Positions 53,463-63,470 of a stretch of 64,000 bases of DNA are shown here, one piece after another. The notes under the pieces are model-generated. The model had not been told where the DNA came from. It searched no databases and saw only the letters and a list, made by a program, of their open reading frames with translations. Origin of the DNA: Ahaetulla prasina (Eukaryota > Chordata > Lepidosauria > Squamata > Colubridae); the NCBI RefSeq assembly GCF_028640845.1, contig NC_080546.1:19995020-20059019 (forward strand). Reading direction: 5' to 3'. Every line of letters starts with the position of its first letter. The first letter of the stretch is position 1. The translations under genes and the position numbers were made by a program.

Positions 53463-53962
53463 TGTGCCTCGTTCTCCCTCCTCACCTCAGCCGGGCCCCT
53501 CCCGTCTCCTCCCGGGCCTGCTATCAGACTCCGAGTCTGATAATGAAGATGAACAGCATGTGTTCCTTTGGCTCAGCCAGCAGAGGAAGTCAGCCACGGA
53601 TTGGAATTACTGGGGCCTACTCCTTCTGACCCCTCCCTTTCTAAAACAGCAGAAGACAATTCAAAGTGGGAGGATCCTCGCTTCCGGAGATCTGAGAGGC
53701 GAAGCCAGCAGAAGGAAGGGGGGGCAGGCCTGGATAAATGCTGAGTCATGGAGCCACACCCCACAGCCTATATAAAGGACCTGCTTTTGGCATTCCAACT
53801 TTGAGTCAAGCAAAGTCTCATCTAGTTTGCTGAAGTCACAACTTGGACTCCTGCCTGCCCTGAGAAGCCTTGGAGGAATTTGGCAAAGCTGCAGAGGCTT
53901 CGTTGCCACGCCTGATACGGTCTTCCTAGACCCGGTTGTCGGAGGAGGAGGGGGACATGACA
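53463..53962 (+). mobile_element. Solo LTR-like element, plus orientation
   Basis: About 500 bp from 'tgtgcctcgttctccc' to 'gggacatgaca'. On the plus strand TGAGTCA (53742-53748) is followed by 'gagccacaccccaca' and TATATAAAGG (53770), the same promoter block as in the LTRs at 9244, 30018 and 41701. No clear 5-bp duplication: the sequence gacacattc lies near both ends. The 108-codon plus frame and the 147-codon minus frame are not genes. Confidence 0.75.
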
Positions 53963-53965
53963 CAT

Positions 53966-54175
53966 TCATTTGTTTGTTTGTTTGACAACAAATACAAAAA
54001 AACAAGTAACAGAATAGACACAGACATGGACACATGAAAATTTTTTGGCACAAAAAAGGATATAAATTGGTAAAACATAGCCATAAACACATAGAATGAT
54101 ACATATAATTGGAAACAGTAGGACAGGGATGGTAGGCACACTGGTGTGCTTATGCACGTCCCCTATTTCTTCACA
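53966..54175 (-). mobile_element. CR1-group LINE 3' end, inverted
   Basis: Reading on the minus strand it ends 'catgtgtccatgtctgtgtc' and 'ttgttgtcaaacaaac', as at 27385-27440, with 'gcataagcacaccagtgtgc' at 54140-54160. It abuts the LTR. The minus-strand ORFs over it are not genes. Confidence 0.8.
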
Positions 54176-54626
54176 TAGGTCTGATATCATAGTTTGGTAT
54201 AAGTATCAATTCAGTAGGGCTCATTATTAAGGAAAAGATGTACACTGTATGATAGTGAATTTAATCATGGCCAAATTTACATGTTACTAGTGGGGATCTT
54301 TGATAGACTCATATGTGGTCCAATTTCTATAATATCTTTAAGGTGTCCAAACTAATGTAACCATATTAATATTACTTTTATGATAATTCATGAGGCAAAA
54401 ACAAGCAGATATTAAGCCATTAATTGCTAAATCTATATAAATATATTCTATAAAAACTAAACAAGTCCAGAGGAAATGAAGACAACTTCCTATTGAATGT
54501 GAAAATGACGTCAATTTTTTTTTTTACTTTTGCCAGGGTTGACATTATAGTCAAAGATAATTTATTGTATTTTTATCTGAAAAAAATGTATATTTGTGTA
54601 TGTAGTTCAAATGCCCATATATTCCA
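54176..54626. other. No recognised feature
   Basis: AT-rich, 450 bp, with a run of T at 54517-54526. Confidence 0.5.
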
Positions 54627-55017
54627 CAAATAGTCCTCAAGTTGCAATTGTAATATATCCCACAGTTTTGGTTGTAAGTTATGACAGTCATAAAGTGGGT
54701 CACATGACCAGACCTGATTTTTACAATTTTTTTTTGTGACAGAAACCCATTGTTCGCTAAGCTTTTTTTTCTCTTTTTTCTAGAAACTAGTAATAAATGG
54801 ACACCTCTGGCAAAAATGTCATAAATAATTATCATGTTGTCATGGAATGCTGCAAACAGGTGCTAATGTGGGCTAATTGCCAAGGGTCCAAAATATCACA
54901 TGATCGGGAGGCAGGTGGACATTGGAACTTCAAATATGGGGTGTAAGTCCCATTTTCAGGGTTTGTTGTAACTTCAGATAGTTGTTAAGTGACCAATTAT
55001 AAGTTGAGGACTACCTG
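54627..55017. mobile_element. TA-type MITE, diverged
   Basis: Left end 'caaatagtcctcaagttgca', right end 'ataagttgaggactacctg' before TA (55018). The interior is divergent, with 'aagtgggtcacatgacc' and 'gctaattgccaagggtcc', so it may be a related subfamily. Confidence 0.75.
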
Positions 55018-55852
55018 TATAGCATGAGCCTAAATAGAAAGATTCATCTTATTTTGATTTATTCTGTGAAGGCTTGTTCCAAATGCAAACAGAAATCTTA
55101 CTGGCAGAAAAGGATAATACAGTTCAGTAAAGATCGTCCTTTTTTTTTTTAATGCTTGTTTTTGAAAAATGAAAATTTTAAAATCCCTTTGATGGATTAT
55201 CTTGCCGCAATATCGTTCTTATATGAAGACCTCTGGAATGGGCTGCATCCCCTCTTCCTCAAACGAAGACAATATTTTTTTCCGTTGTCTTCTAAATAAT
55301 TATTCTGCCAGGTAGCAAGAGCTGATGCTGCAGGTACTGTATGCAAATCCATTAAGGTGAGCTTCAGTGTTACAAGCTGAGTCTTTATTCTCTTTGTCAA
55401 CATGTCAAGTTTCTTAATATAGCTGAGGCTGGATAGTAAAAGAAAAAAAGTAAAAAATGTAATTGAGTGAAACACCTTCTTGTAGTCAAGTAATTTATAG
55501 AGGGAGTGGGTAGGTTGGAAAACTGACACATCTGTGATTGGTTTGCTGTAAGTTTGGGACAAAGGACATAAGGAATTTATCTCGTTCTGCTTCATCAGCA
55601 GAAGCAAGTGATTTGGTATGCTTGGATGATAAAACTATCCCTTCTAATTTTGCTAGGTTTTAAGCAGAAAGGACTGCAAAATATTAGGAAAGAGAAAAAA
55701 AACCTGGTCTATATTTCTCAACCTACATTCAAACATCAAGAATAAATATTCTTTTTCTCTCCCTCCAATCTGCATTGAAATGTTTCTTAGTTGCACTAAC
55801 TATAATTTGTTGTTATACCTGAAATTAAATTTGGACAGATAATTTTTAGCAC
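55018..55852. other. Unrecognised, contains a 136-codon open frame
   Basis: Minus strand 55197-55607 is open for 136 codons and does not overlap a recognised repeat. The first half is rich in Phe/Leu/Ser; the second half is charged ('KKLDMLTKRIKTQLVTLKL', 'LRLRKRGC'). A 'ctatccag' before the charged half could be a splice acceptor, giving a small exon candidate. I recognise no domain, so I do not call a gene. Confidence 0.4.
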
Positions 55853-56445
55853 TGGAGGCAAAATGGACGCTGGAGGCTGATTGGAAAGAGGGTCCATTTA
55901 TTGATGAAGCAGAACCACCAAGCATGTGTAATTCTGGGTAGCTTACCACATAGAGTTGAGAGTGAGGGGTTTTTATACCTTCTCTTGGGCTTTGCACTTG
56001 AGCTTCCTGTTCCTGTGCAAGAACATGTATTCTATTGGCTGGTGCCAGACTCCCATGGGGCCATATGGGGATTATGTAGGGGTCATAGGTAGCTCTGTAG
56101 GTTGTCTGAAAAGTTTGATTGAAGTTTCTGATGGTGATGTAATGTCCTTAGGAGATTGTGCAATGTAATGAGCTCTGTGTTTTAGTGGATTAATCCTGTT
56201 ATGTCCTGAAGGGTCATGTCTTAATCCCTTCACCCTGGAGCTGAAGGTCTTTTGTTTTGTAGATACACTGGCCCAGTCTTTCTTAATGGGCACAAAATAT
56301 CTGCTGGGGGCAGGGAGCTGGGGCTCTGAGTTTTTCTTAAGATATTTTTATTTCTCTTTCAGGGGAAATATTTTATCCTGCCTTTTTAAAATATTCCTCA
56401 AAATATTCTATTCTTCTGGGAAAGGAAGTGGTGGCTTGCCACAGT
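55850..56445 (-). mobile_element. LTR-like element, second copy
   Basis: Homologous to 20064-20650. Minus strand: 'ggtataaaaacccc' (near 55975) then AATAAA (near 55902). It lacks the tandem 32-bp duplication of the first copy. Exact ends unresolved. Confidence 0.7.
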
Positions 56446-57164
56446 AGGAATCCCTACAATTTAGTTCCCTTCAGGTGGTAGAGAAAGTTAAAACTATTTA
56501 TGCTATAGATGAATAATAAATACAAGGAATTGTTAAAAAAAAAGGCAAGCTATCTAATTTAACAATAACATTTTAATATCCAAACTAATATAAGATGCAG
56601 CTAGCTAGATCATATCTTTAGAACTCTTAAATATTTAAGTCACATTTAATGTAAGGCTTTAATTCCATAGGAAACGTATCTTCTTACATGGCATATTTTG
56701 ATCACAATTAACAGAGAATTAAGGAACTCTTTCTTCTGTTCTATAACTCTGTGCCCATCTATCCCCATTGACATAGCAATATCAGCTCTCATAATAATGC
56801 ACTATCAGCAGTTCAGGAAACACAGTGTAATTGAATTCACACACTGGAACAAACCAACCAACAATGTCATTGGGGACAAGAAGCAATCATATTAAGCAAT
56901 ATTCATTAGAACATTAAATGCCTAAGGGTTTTTTTTTTAAGAAAAAAAATATGCCAATAATTTTGATCTATTAGACTATCAAATACCCAGGTGCAATAGT
57001 TAAGTCTATATTAATTCACGTTGAATAATATTTGTAGATGGCTACTTTCTCATTTACATAATTATGCATGGCTGTTTTTTTCTATGACATTTTTTATACT
57101 TTAAAATATAATACTTAAAATACTGGAAGGGCTTTCTTTAACTTTAGTCACCTCCTGAATGGAC
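56446..57164. other. No recognised feature
   Basis: About 700 bp of AT-rich complex DNA. No gene supported. Confidence 0.45.
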
Positions 57165-57590
57165 CACAGCAGTGCTCTTTACATAGAGTTGCCCCTAAAG
57201 TGTATACAGAAGCTGCAGCTGGTATGGAATACAACATTGGGGTAGTTATATACATTACATTATCAATATATGCTACATCTCCACAAGCTGCATTGGTTAC
57301 CAGCATGCTTCTAGTCTCAATTCAAAGTGCTGGTAGTTACTTATAAAGACCTTCATAGCGTGAGGCCAGGCTATTTGAGGGACCATTTCTTCCAATTATG
57401 GCTACACATTCCATTAGGTCCAGCAGGAGTGGCGTGCTCTGTGGCCCATCCATTAGGGAATGCCATCTGGCAAGACATCATAGGAAAGGCTTTCTTGTCG
57501 TGGTGCCCAATGTTTTCCCAGAGGTAAACTTAGCCACAACTTCACTAGCTTTCCTCAAGGCCTTAAGTTGTGTCATTGAGCCTCGGCATT
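57165..57590 (+). pseudogene. L2-like LINE coding fragment
   Basis: The plus strand, in broken frames, reads 'LLVVTYKDLHSVRPGYLRD' (57327-57390), homologous to the minus-strand remnant at 4331-4567 ('LVTTFKALHGLGPGYLRD'), and ends with a region like 'FPEVNLATTSLAFLKAL'. Decayed. Confidence 0.65.
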
Positions 57591-57593
57591 GGG

Positions 57594-57685
57594 ATATATA
57601 TCCCTTTAGTTGTATTCATTTTATGTATTCAATTCATGCTTATACTTATAGATATTATTTAATATGCATTTGACTAAATAAATAA
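57594..57685 (+). mobile_element. CR1-group LINE 3' tip
   Basis: 'ttgtattcattttatgtatt', 'caattcatgcttatactta' and 'aataaataaat': identical in layout to 205-285. A severely 5'-truncated copy. Confidence 0.8.
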
Positions 57686-57713
57686 ATAAGTAAGTAAGTA
57701 AGTAGGTAGGTAG

Positions 57714-57793
<80 letters not shown>

Positions 57794-57794
57794 A
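57686..57794 (+). repeat. (TAAG)n/(TAGG)n/(TAAA)n compound tetranucleotide array
   Basis: TAAG units with two or three TAGG, then about 17 TAAA units. It grows from the LINE tail at 57594-57685. Confidence 0.95.
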
Positions 57795-57837
57795 ACAGAG
57801 CCCATGCAAGGGTTGCATTGATTTATTGGATGGTTGT

Positions 57838-57952
57838 TTTACTTTTGTTTTGTTGCTGATTATGTATTTTTATTGTTCTTGTTCTTAACTGCTGCTGTCT
57901 ACCCAGTCATGAATTTGAAATGGGAAGCCGTATAATTTGAAATAAACAAACG
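57838..57952 (+). mobile_element. Possible L2-like LINE 3' end
   Basis: 'ttcttaactgctgctgtcta', 'gaaatgggaagccgtataa' and 'aaataaacaaac' resemble other L2-like 3' ends. Weak. Confidence 0.4.
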
Positions 57953-58080
57953 CAGATGATCTTTATGATGGTAATGTTTCAGACGTGAAATCTTTCTAAT
58001 TTACAGCATTCACATTCCATTCTTCTTGTTAGTCAGCATCTTAGCCAGGTTATTCCTATCAGAGGAATAACCCTCTGCTT

Positions 58081-58366
58081 CAGTGATGAAATTCAATTTT
58101 TTTTTACTACCGGTTCTGTGAGTGTGGCTTGGTGGGCAGGGCAGGGGAAGGGTACTGCAACATCTCCATTCCCAGCCCATTCCAGGGGAAGGATACTGCA
58201 AAATCCCCATTCCCTCTCCACTCCTGAGGGAAGGATATTGCAAAATCTCCATTCCCATCCCACTCTGGGGCCAGCCAGAGGTGGTATTTGCCGGTTCTCC
58301 AAACTACTCAACATTTCCGCTACTGATTCTCTAGAACCTATCAAAACCTGCTGAATTTCATCCCTG
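58081..58366. mobile_element. hAT-like element with perfect 8-bp duplication
   Basis: Starts CAGTGATGAAATTCAATTT and ends 'ctgaatttcatccctg'. Exact ctctgctt at 58073-58080 and 58367-58374. The interior has an internal triplication of about 55 bp around 'ggggaaggatactgcaaa', and frames over it are shadows. Confidence 0.93.
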
Positions 58367-58466
58367 CTCTGCTTCCAGGTGACTTGTTTGAATTAGGTTT
58401 AGGCATGTCTGAGTTTAGGCCCAGAGCTATGTAATTGTCACACGAGCATGAATAAACACCTCAACT

Positions 58467-58692
58467 TTCCAGATAAAAGTTAAAGGTTTTCCTGTCCAGT
58501 CGTGCCTGACTTTAGGGCGTGGTGCTTATCTCCATTTCTTGGCCAAGAGATCCATTCCAGTGCTGTCTGAAGACATTTTCCATGTTCATGTGTCCAGCAT
58601 AGCTATACGCCAAAGGTGCATGGAATGCTGTTACCTTCCTGTTGAAGTGGAACCTATTAATCTACTCACATTTGGTATACTTTTGAACAGCT
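58467..58692 (-). mobile_element. Old Sauria-type SINE, partial
   Basis: Minus orientation: 'agtcgtgcctgactttaggg' from the tail, 'gaagacattttccatg', 'cgccaaaggtgcatggaa'. The tRNA head is missing. Similar in state to 17462. Confidence 0.75.
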
Positions 58693-58904
58693 AGGTGCTA
58701 ATCCTTTATTCAGGAATTGGTTTTCTTGGCAGAATGCTTATTGCGAAAACATCAAAACACACATTTGTATGTATATGTTGTGTCTGTGTTGTATACAGTA
58801 GTGGCCAAAATTGTGGAAACCTTTTGAGGAAAGTGTATTTTCTAAAACTAGCTAATAACATTACTTTTTTTTTTTTGGAGTAGTACCATAAAATTATATA
58901 TAAC

Positions 58905-59000
58905 ATAATAACAGAGTTGGAAGGGACCTTGGAGGTCTTCTAGTCCAACCCCCTGCCCAGGTAGGAAACCCTACACCAGTTCAACATTTTCTTAAAAAAT
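58905..59000 (-). mobile_element. CR1 3' terminus inside the Tc1 remnant
   Basis: 'aacagagttggaagggacct', 'ggaggtcttctagtccaac', 'ccctacaccagttcaaca': the last 90 bp of CR1, inverted, followed by an A/T-rich stretch. Confidence 0.9.
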
Positions 59001-59221
59001 AAAAAAAAATATTAAAATTTTAATTTTATAAAAAAATAAAAAAAATATTTTAAAAAATCAATGGAAAGATAATTTAATCAAGAATGTAATGTAATAACTT
59101 TTATGAAGGATTTGCTATTAGAATAGCAGTTATAGTATAAAGAAGAAAAGTGAAATATGTAGAAAAAAACGAGATATACAAAAATTATCACCATAGAAAA
59201 AAACAAGGTATACAAAAATTA

Positions 59222-59457
59222 TCACATCAGTTAATACTTAGTTGGGTAACCTTTAGCATAAATTAAAGCCTTACAACATCTTCCCACGAGTGAACCAAAT
59301 CTTTTAGTTCTGCAGCTGTTATAATGTGAAACCGAAATTGAATGATTGCTTCTGTTAATTGGGTTTTGTTGCTGGGTCGCTTCTGACTAACAAGTTTCTT
59401 TAGTCAGCTCCAAAGATTTTCAACTGAGTTAAGGTCTTGGCTATTCCCAGGCCATTT
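59222..59457 (-). pseudogene. Tc1-type transposase, C-terminal remnant
   Basis: Minus strand, from about 59457: 'WPGNSQDLNSVENLW', the conserved catalytic C-terminal block (usual form SPDLNPIENLW, with the last acidic residue of the DDE triad), then 'LKKLVSQKRPSNKTQLTEAI' and 'ITAAELKDLVHSW'. A TGA follows ENLWS, so the frame is broken, and the N-terminal domains are missing. Non-functional. Confidence 0.85.
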
Positions 59458-59568
59458 TCAGCAGTGGAATATGATTATCTTGAAACTCAAAAAAGTGGCG
59501 TTATTAGCCATCAAACCTCAAAAATACACTTTTCCCAAAAGGTTTCCACAATTTTGGCCACTACTGTA

Positions 59569-60164
59569 TGTTACAATTTAAATCCTAGGGCTCCTTCTCC
59601 TCTTTTTCAAGTCAGGGTAAACAACATCCTTGTAAGCAATTAGATTTTTTTTTCACTGCAAGAAAGAAAATGCTGATTTTTATCAGAATTCTCCCTGGCA
59701 TATATCCATCTATGTCCTATCTAAATATATCTATTTCCTATAATTGCACAGATCAAAGCTATGGCTTCCAACCAGATTGAGAATATATTCAATGCTCTAC
59801 TGTTTCCTCGTAGACCAGGAAAACAATTTTCCCTCCCAGCAAAGTGGAAGCCCAATTTAAATGTTGACTTCTAGCGGGAAACAGCAAATATACCATGTCT
59901 CCTTCAACAGTCTAATTTGTTTAAAAAGCCCAGGCCCCGGCAATTTAATTACACTTACATTAACATTAGTTCAATTTTAAGTCCTATCATCTTCTTTGTC
60001 AAGACTTCACCTCCATACGATGCATCGACCATGTAAGGTCTTTGGTCTCAAAAACGTGTACATGCCTAGAGTGATAAGATCTTATGTCACTTAAGGAAAG
60101 GAGGTTGAAACTACTTTGTCTTCAGCTGTCTGAATATTCTTCAATAATTTATAACAATATGTTA
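59569..60164. other. No recognised feature
   Basis: About 600 bp of complex AT-rich DNA. Confidence 0.5.
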
Positions 60165-60244
60165 ATGGAAGGAAGGAAGGAAGGAAAAAAAGAAAAGGAG
60201 GGAAAGAAAGAGAGGAAGAAAGGGAGGGAGGGATGGAGGCAGAG

Positions 60245-60311
<67 letters not shown>

Positions 60312-60330
60312 ATGAATGAATGAATGAATT
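60165..60330 (+). repeat. Purine tract (GGAA)n and (GAAA)n, ending (GAAT)n
   Basis: GGAA units, irregular GAAAG/GGGAG, about sixteen GAAA units (60243-60310) and four GAAT units. Pure purine for about 140 bp. Lys/Glu frames are artefacts. Confidence 0.96.
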
Positions 60331-60952
60331 TAGTTATTGGTTAAGAAGGAATTCCTTTTAGGAAACCAAACCAAAATAACCTTTTAGAACTAATAGTAAA
60401 TGACTCTCACCTTTAAATGGTGCATATAGATTCATTTATATGAATGTTTATTTACAACAACTGTTGTCAGGAGTTTGCCATGCCTTCCTGGAATTATGTC
60501 AATCTACTCTGTATGTAAATAAGAAACTGGCAACATGATGGAGGAATTAAGGAAGAGGAGAGGGAAGATGTATGTTTTCAATTGAGATTTGCAAGGAAAT
60601 GACAAGCTATTGAGATGGAGAGGCATGGAACAGCTGCTCCAGATGGCAACAGAAGTAGGGGAAAAAAATTGTGGGTCAAAGAGAAGAAAGTTTGTGTAGG
60701 GAATCTGCTGGCACCAAATGAATAGTGCTGGCAAGAAAATTGATGACATATGACACAGAAAAGAGACCATGATAAATTAAGGCAGGGAGGTTGTGTTCTT
60801 TTTTTTTTAATGAAGGATTTGACTGAGAACACACTGGCCTCAAATGTCCCTAATAAACCGTTTTGACTGATCTGTGGAGGACTTTCATTCTAATGCAAAC
60901 TCTGCAATATTACCAAGAAGAAAGCATGACAGGATGACTTGGGCAAAATCGT
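60331..60952. other. No recognised feature
   Basis: About 620 bp. Minus frames of 84 and 88 codons overlap each other in different phases and have no known motif. Confidence 0.45.
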
Positions 60953-60960
60953 ATCCTGAT

Positions 60961-61286
60961 CAGTGGTGGGTTCTAACCGGTGTTACCACCGGTTCGCTTC
61001 GCGCAAGAGATTTGTGCGCCATTGGCACGCGCGTGCTTGCTTCGCTCGCAGGCACACCAAACTTGCGCTTCGCACAAGCGCATTGACTAGCTGAAGAGCT
61101 GAGGCATTGCAATCGACTCTGCCACGCTTTTCAGCTGGGCTAAAAATGGAGGAATAAAGGTAGGTGTAGCGCAGGGGCGGGTGGGAGGACCCAGATGACA
61201 GTGGGAGCGAACTGGTTCGTTGTCACTGCAACATCTTTGCTACCAGCTCTCCCGAACTGGGGAGAACCGGTAACAACCCACCACTG
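60961..61286. mobile_element. CpG-rich hAT-like element
   Basis: Starts CAGTGGTGGGTTCTAACCGG, ends 'cggtaacaacccaccactg'. Flanks atcctgat (60953-60960) and agcctgat (61287-61294) match at 7 of 8. 60990-61080 keeps many CpG ('cgcttcgcgc', 'ggcacgcgcgtgc'), unusual here and consistent with a recent insertion. Confidence 0.9.
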
Positions 61287-61347
61287 AGCCTGATATATTC
61301 CACGTTGACACAGGGCAGTTATTTTCATATTTTGCCATTCCATAAGG

Positions 61348-61435
61348 CAGGGGTCTCCAACCTTGGCAACTTTAAGACTTTTAGACTTCAACTGACATCC
61401 ACATGTTTTAAAGTTTCCAAGGTTGGAGAGACCTG
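61348..61435. mobile_element. Short hAT MITE ('caggggtctccaacctt')
   Basis: 88 bp, inverted ends. Flanks ccataagg (61340-61347) and ctataagg (61436-61443) match at 7 of 8. Same family as 1086, 43588 and 44894. Confidence 0.88.
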
Positions 61436-61443
61436 CTATAAGG

Positions 61444-62389
61444 CACACTCACATGGCACAGAGTGAATGTAGAGAATACATCATTTCGGGAAATAGGGAG
61501 AATTCCCATCTCAAGTATTTTGGATGAGAAAGGGTTAAATGAAATCTGGAATTCAATTTGTCAATCTATCAATTCTCATTTATCAAGATAGTGAGCCTAG
61601 ACCACCAACCTCAAACTGAAACTTTGAGTAGTAGAAGCATGAAGGCTTTCCGCTCTTAGATAAGCATTAGAAGCACAATGTTGTGTTTATTTTATCTTCT
61701 TTTTTATGGAAGAGAAGGATAATATCCTTTTGGCTAATTTAATTAACACAAATCCCCAGGATTCTAAGACTGTGGATCCAGAAAACCTAGCAAGCTAGGA
61801 AACAGAAGAAAGTAAATATAAATTAGAGAACACGTTTTGATCTATGGAAAATTAATTCGTTTCATTGATACTTAATGATGAAGTGAGTCTGAGCTGCGTG
61901 GTTTTGTTTTTTTTAAACTCTTCGTTTTGTTTTGATCTGCCTGCAAAAGAAATTATCCATTCTCTCTGGAGAAGAAAGGGCTCTATAGGAGAAGGGGGAA
62001 TGTGCCAAAACAAACAAATCCTCATTTCATCTTTTCCACAGAACGTTCAGTGCTATTTTGTACAGTTTTATGCAAAGTTTTGTAGAGGTGATTCACTAAA
62101 GAGAAATACATTTACAAAGCTGTTTGCAACACAGTGTGGTTCTTGCATGTCAGTCTGATTTTGACCTCCTTCCCTCACAACACTATTTCAAAGGTTTTTC
62201 AGGCTGAGCAACTTTCATTATCCAGTCTGGGAAGCCTGCAGCCAGCTCTTAAGGGAAGAAGACTTTTAAGACTATCCAAACTGTTTTTGTTAAGGTAAAC
62301 TGGCTGGTTCTTTGGCTTCCATGGTCTGGAGTCACTTTATCAAGATAATCTACACCACTTTACACAGGCCTGTTATATTATTATTCAGG
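61444..62389. other. About 950 bp without recognised features
   Basis: Complex, repeat-free by eye. The 97-codon plus frame 61865-62158 has four or more Cys but no recognised domain. A candidate for conserved-DNA screening. Confidence 0.4.
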
Positions 62390-62690
62390 ATCCAAACCAA
62401 TGTACAACATTGATCATCCAATCTTTTCGCCGCGAACTGCAAACATATTTGTTTGTTCGTGCGGGGCTTTCTTAATTGTTTAGTTTATAATTTTAAATTT
62501 TTAGTTTTAACTGGGGTTTTTAGATGTTAATTATTTTAATTTCGGCCACACTGTGTAATAAGTTTTTTAATTTATTTTTTAATTGTATATTGTCTCTTTT
62601 TATCTTGGCTGTACACCGCCCTGAGTCCTTCGGGAGAAGGGCGGTTTATAAATCTAATAAAATAAATAAATAAATAAATCTAACGGGGGA
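62390..62690 (+). mobile_element. L2/CR1-type LINE 3' end with UUCG stem-loop
   Basis: Plus strand: 'caatcttttcgccgcgaact' then 'aacatatttgtttgttcg' reads as the end of a LINE frame ('FRRELQTYLF'). The 3' UTR follows, with the stem-loop at 62615-62645 (ACCGCCCT / AGGGCGGT, TTCG loop) and an AATA tail to 62681. Same family as 3836-4010. Confidence 0.78.
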
Positions 62691-62837
62691 TAGCATGTGC
62701 AAGCAATTTCTGCAGAAAAGTTATGTAATGAGCTCTAAAGACAATAAAAAAAGGTTCGTTTGAGAATTAAACAACTAAATAAAAGCTTTTTTTAAAGCTC
62801 ATTTTAATTTTTTTAATTTTAATCCATTTTTAAATTT

Positions 62838-62929
62838 ATAATCATTGAATGTTTATCTTGACGTAAGCCACTCAGAGTCACAAGAACTGCTAGAGGGGCA
62901 GCAAATAAATTTGATGAATAAATAAAAGG
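62838..62929 (+). mobile_element. Possible L2-like LINE 3' end
   Basis: 'gtaagccactcagagtca', 'gaggggcagcaaataaattt' and 'gaataaataaaagg' resemble 3' ends of L2-like LINEs. A second such tip may be at 63825-63872 ('gatgggcagcaaataac'). Confidence 0.5.
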
Positions 62930-62963
62930 TGCTCCTGAACCAGGGTATTGTTTGGTCTGGGAG

Positions 62964-63132
62964 GGAGGACTGTCAAACTTGTGGCCCATGGGCTGGATGT
63001 GTCAGGCGCTGGGCATGTCCAGTTTAGCGAAGGGGGATAGCTGGCTAATTCCTATGTCCAGTTTAGCAAAGCGGGAAAAAGTCGCGCTATATCATGTGAC
63101 ACCACCATGATGATGCGAGTTTGGCATCTCTG
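62964..63132. mobile_element. hAT-like MITE with an internal duplication
   Basis: Ends 'ggactgtcaaacttgtggcc' and 'gcgagtttggcatctctg'. 'gtccagtttagc' occurs twice, spaced about 44 bp. Related to 50388. Confidence 0.75.
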
Positions 63133-63281
63133 GTTTAGGGCAACATTTCCCAACTACAGCAATTTCCACATGTGTGGACTTCTTGGACAGTTTGTAAGCA
63201 AGGGAGAGGGAGGGGGAGAAGAGACAATTCTTTGAGTGTATGATCATTGCTGAGAATTCTGGGAATTTAAGTCTTTGTACC
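63133..63281. other. Unclassified, possible decayed hAT sequence
   Basis: 'caacatttcccaactacag' and 'gagaattctgggaatttaag' are typical of hAT MITE ends, but no pair of ends can be defined. Confidence 0.35.
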
Positions 63282-63470
63282 AGAATAACAGACTTGGAAG
63301 GGATCTTGGAGGTCTTCTAGTCCAACAACCTGCTCTACCAGGAGACTCCATACCATTTCAGACAAATGGTTGTCCAATCTCTTCGTAAAAACCTCCAGTG
63401 TTGGATCACCCACAACTTTTAGAGACAAGCCGTTCCACTGATTAATTGTTCTAACTGTTAGAAAGTTGTC
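63282..63470 (-). mobile_element. CR1 LINE 3' end
   Basis: Inverted: 'aacagacttggaagggatct', 'ggtcttctagtccaacaac', 'acaaatggttgtccaatctc', 'gattaattgttctaac'. Covers the 3' UTR and the last codons, without a usable frame. Confidence 0.9.

Larger units (their letters stand above)
58796..59566 (-). mobile_element. Tc1-type transposon remnant (771 bp), TA flanked
   Basis: Inverted ends CAGTAGTGGCCAAAATTGTG and its inverse, 'caattttggccactactg', with TA at 58794-58795 and 59567-59568. It holds the end of a transposase gene on the minus strand and a CR1 3' end as an insertion. Too short for a whole transposase. Confidence 0.9.

Noticed and set aside
53661..54104. 147-codon minus-strand frame with Cys-rich hydrophobic segment
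   Set aside because: It spans an LTR and an inverted LINE 3' end, so it is a composite of two unrelated repeats.
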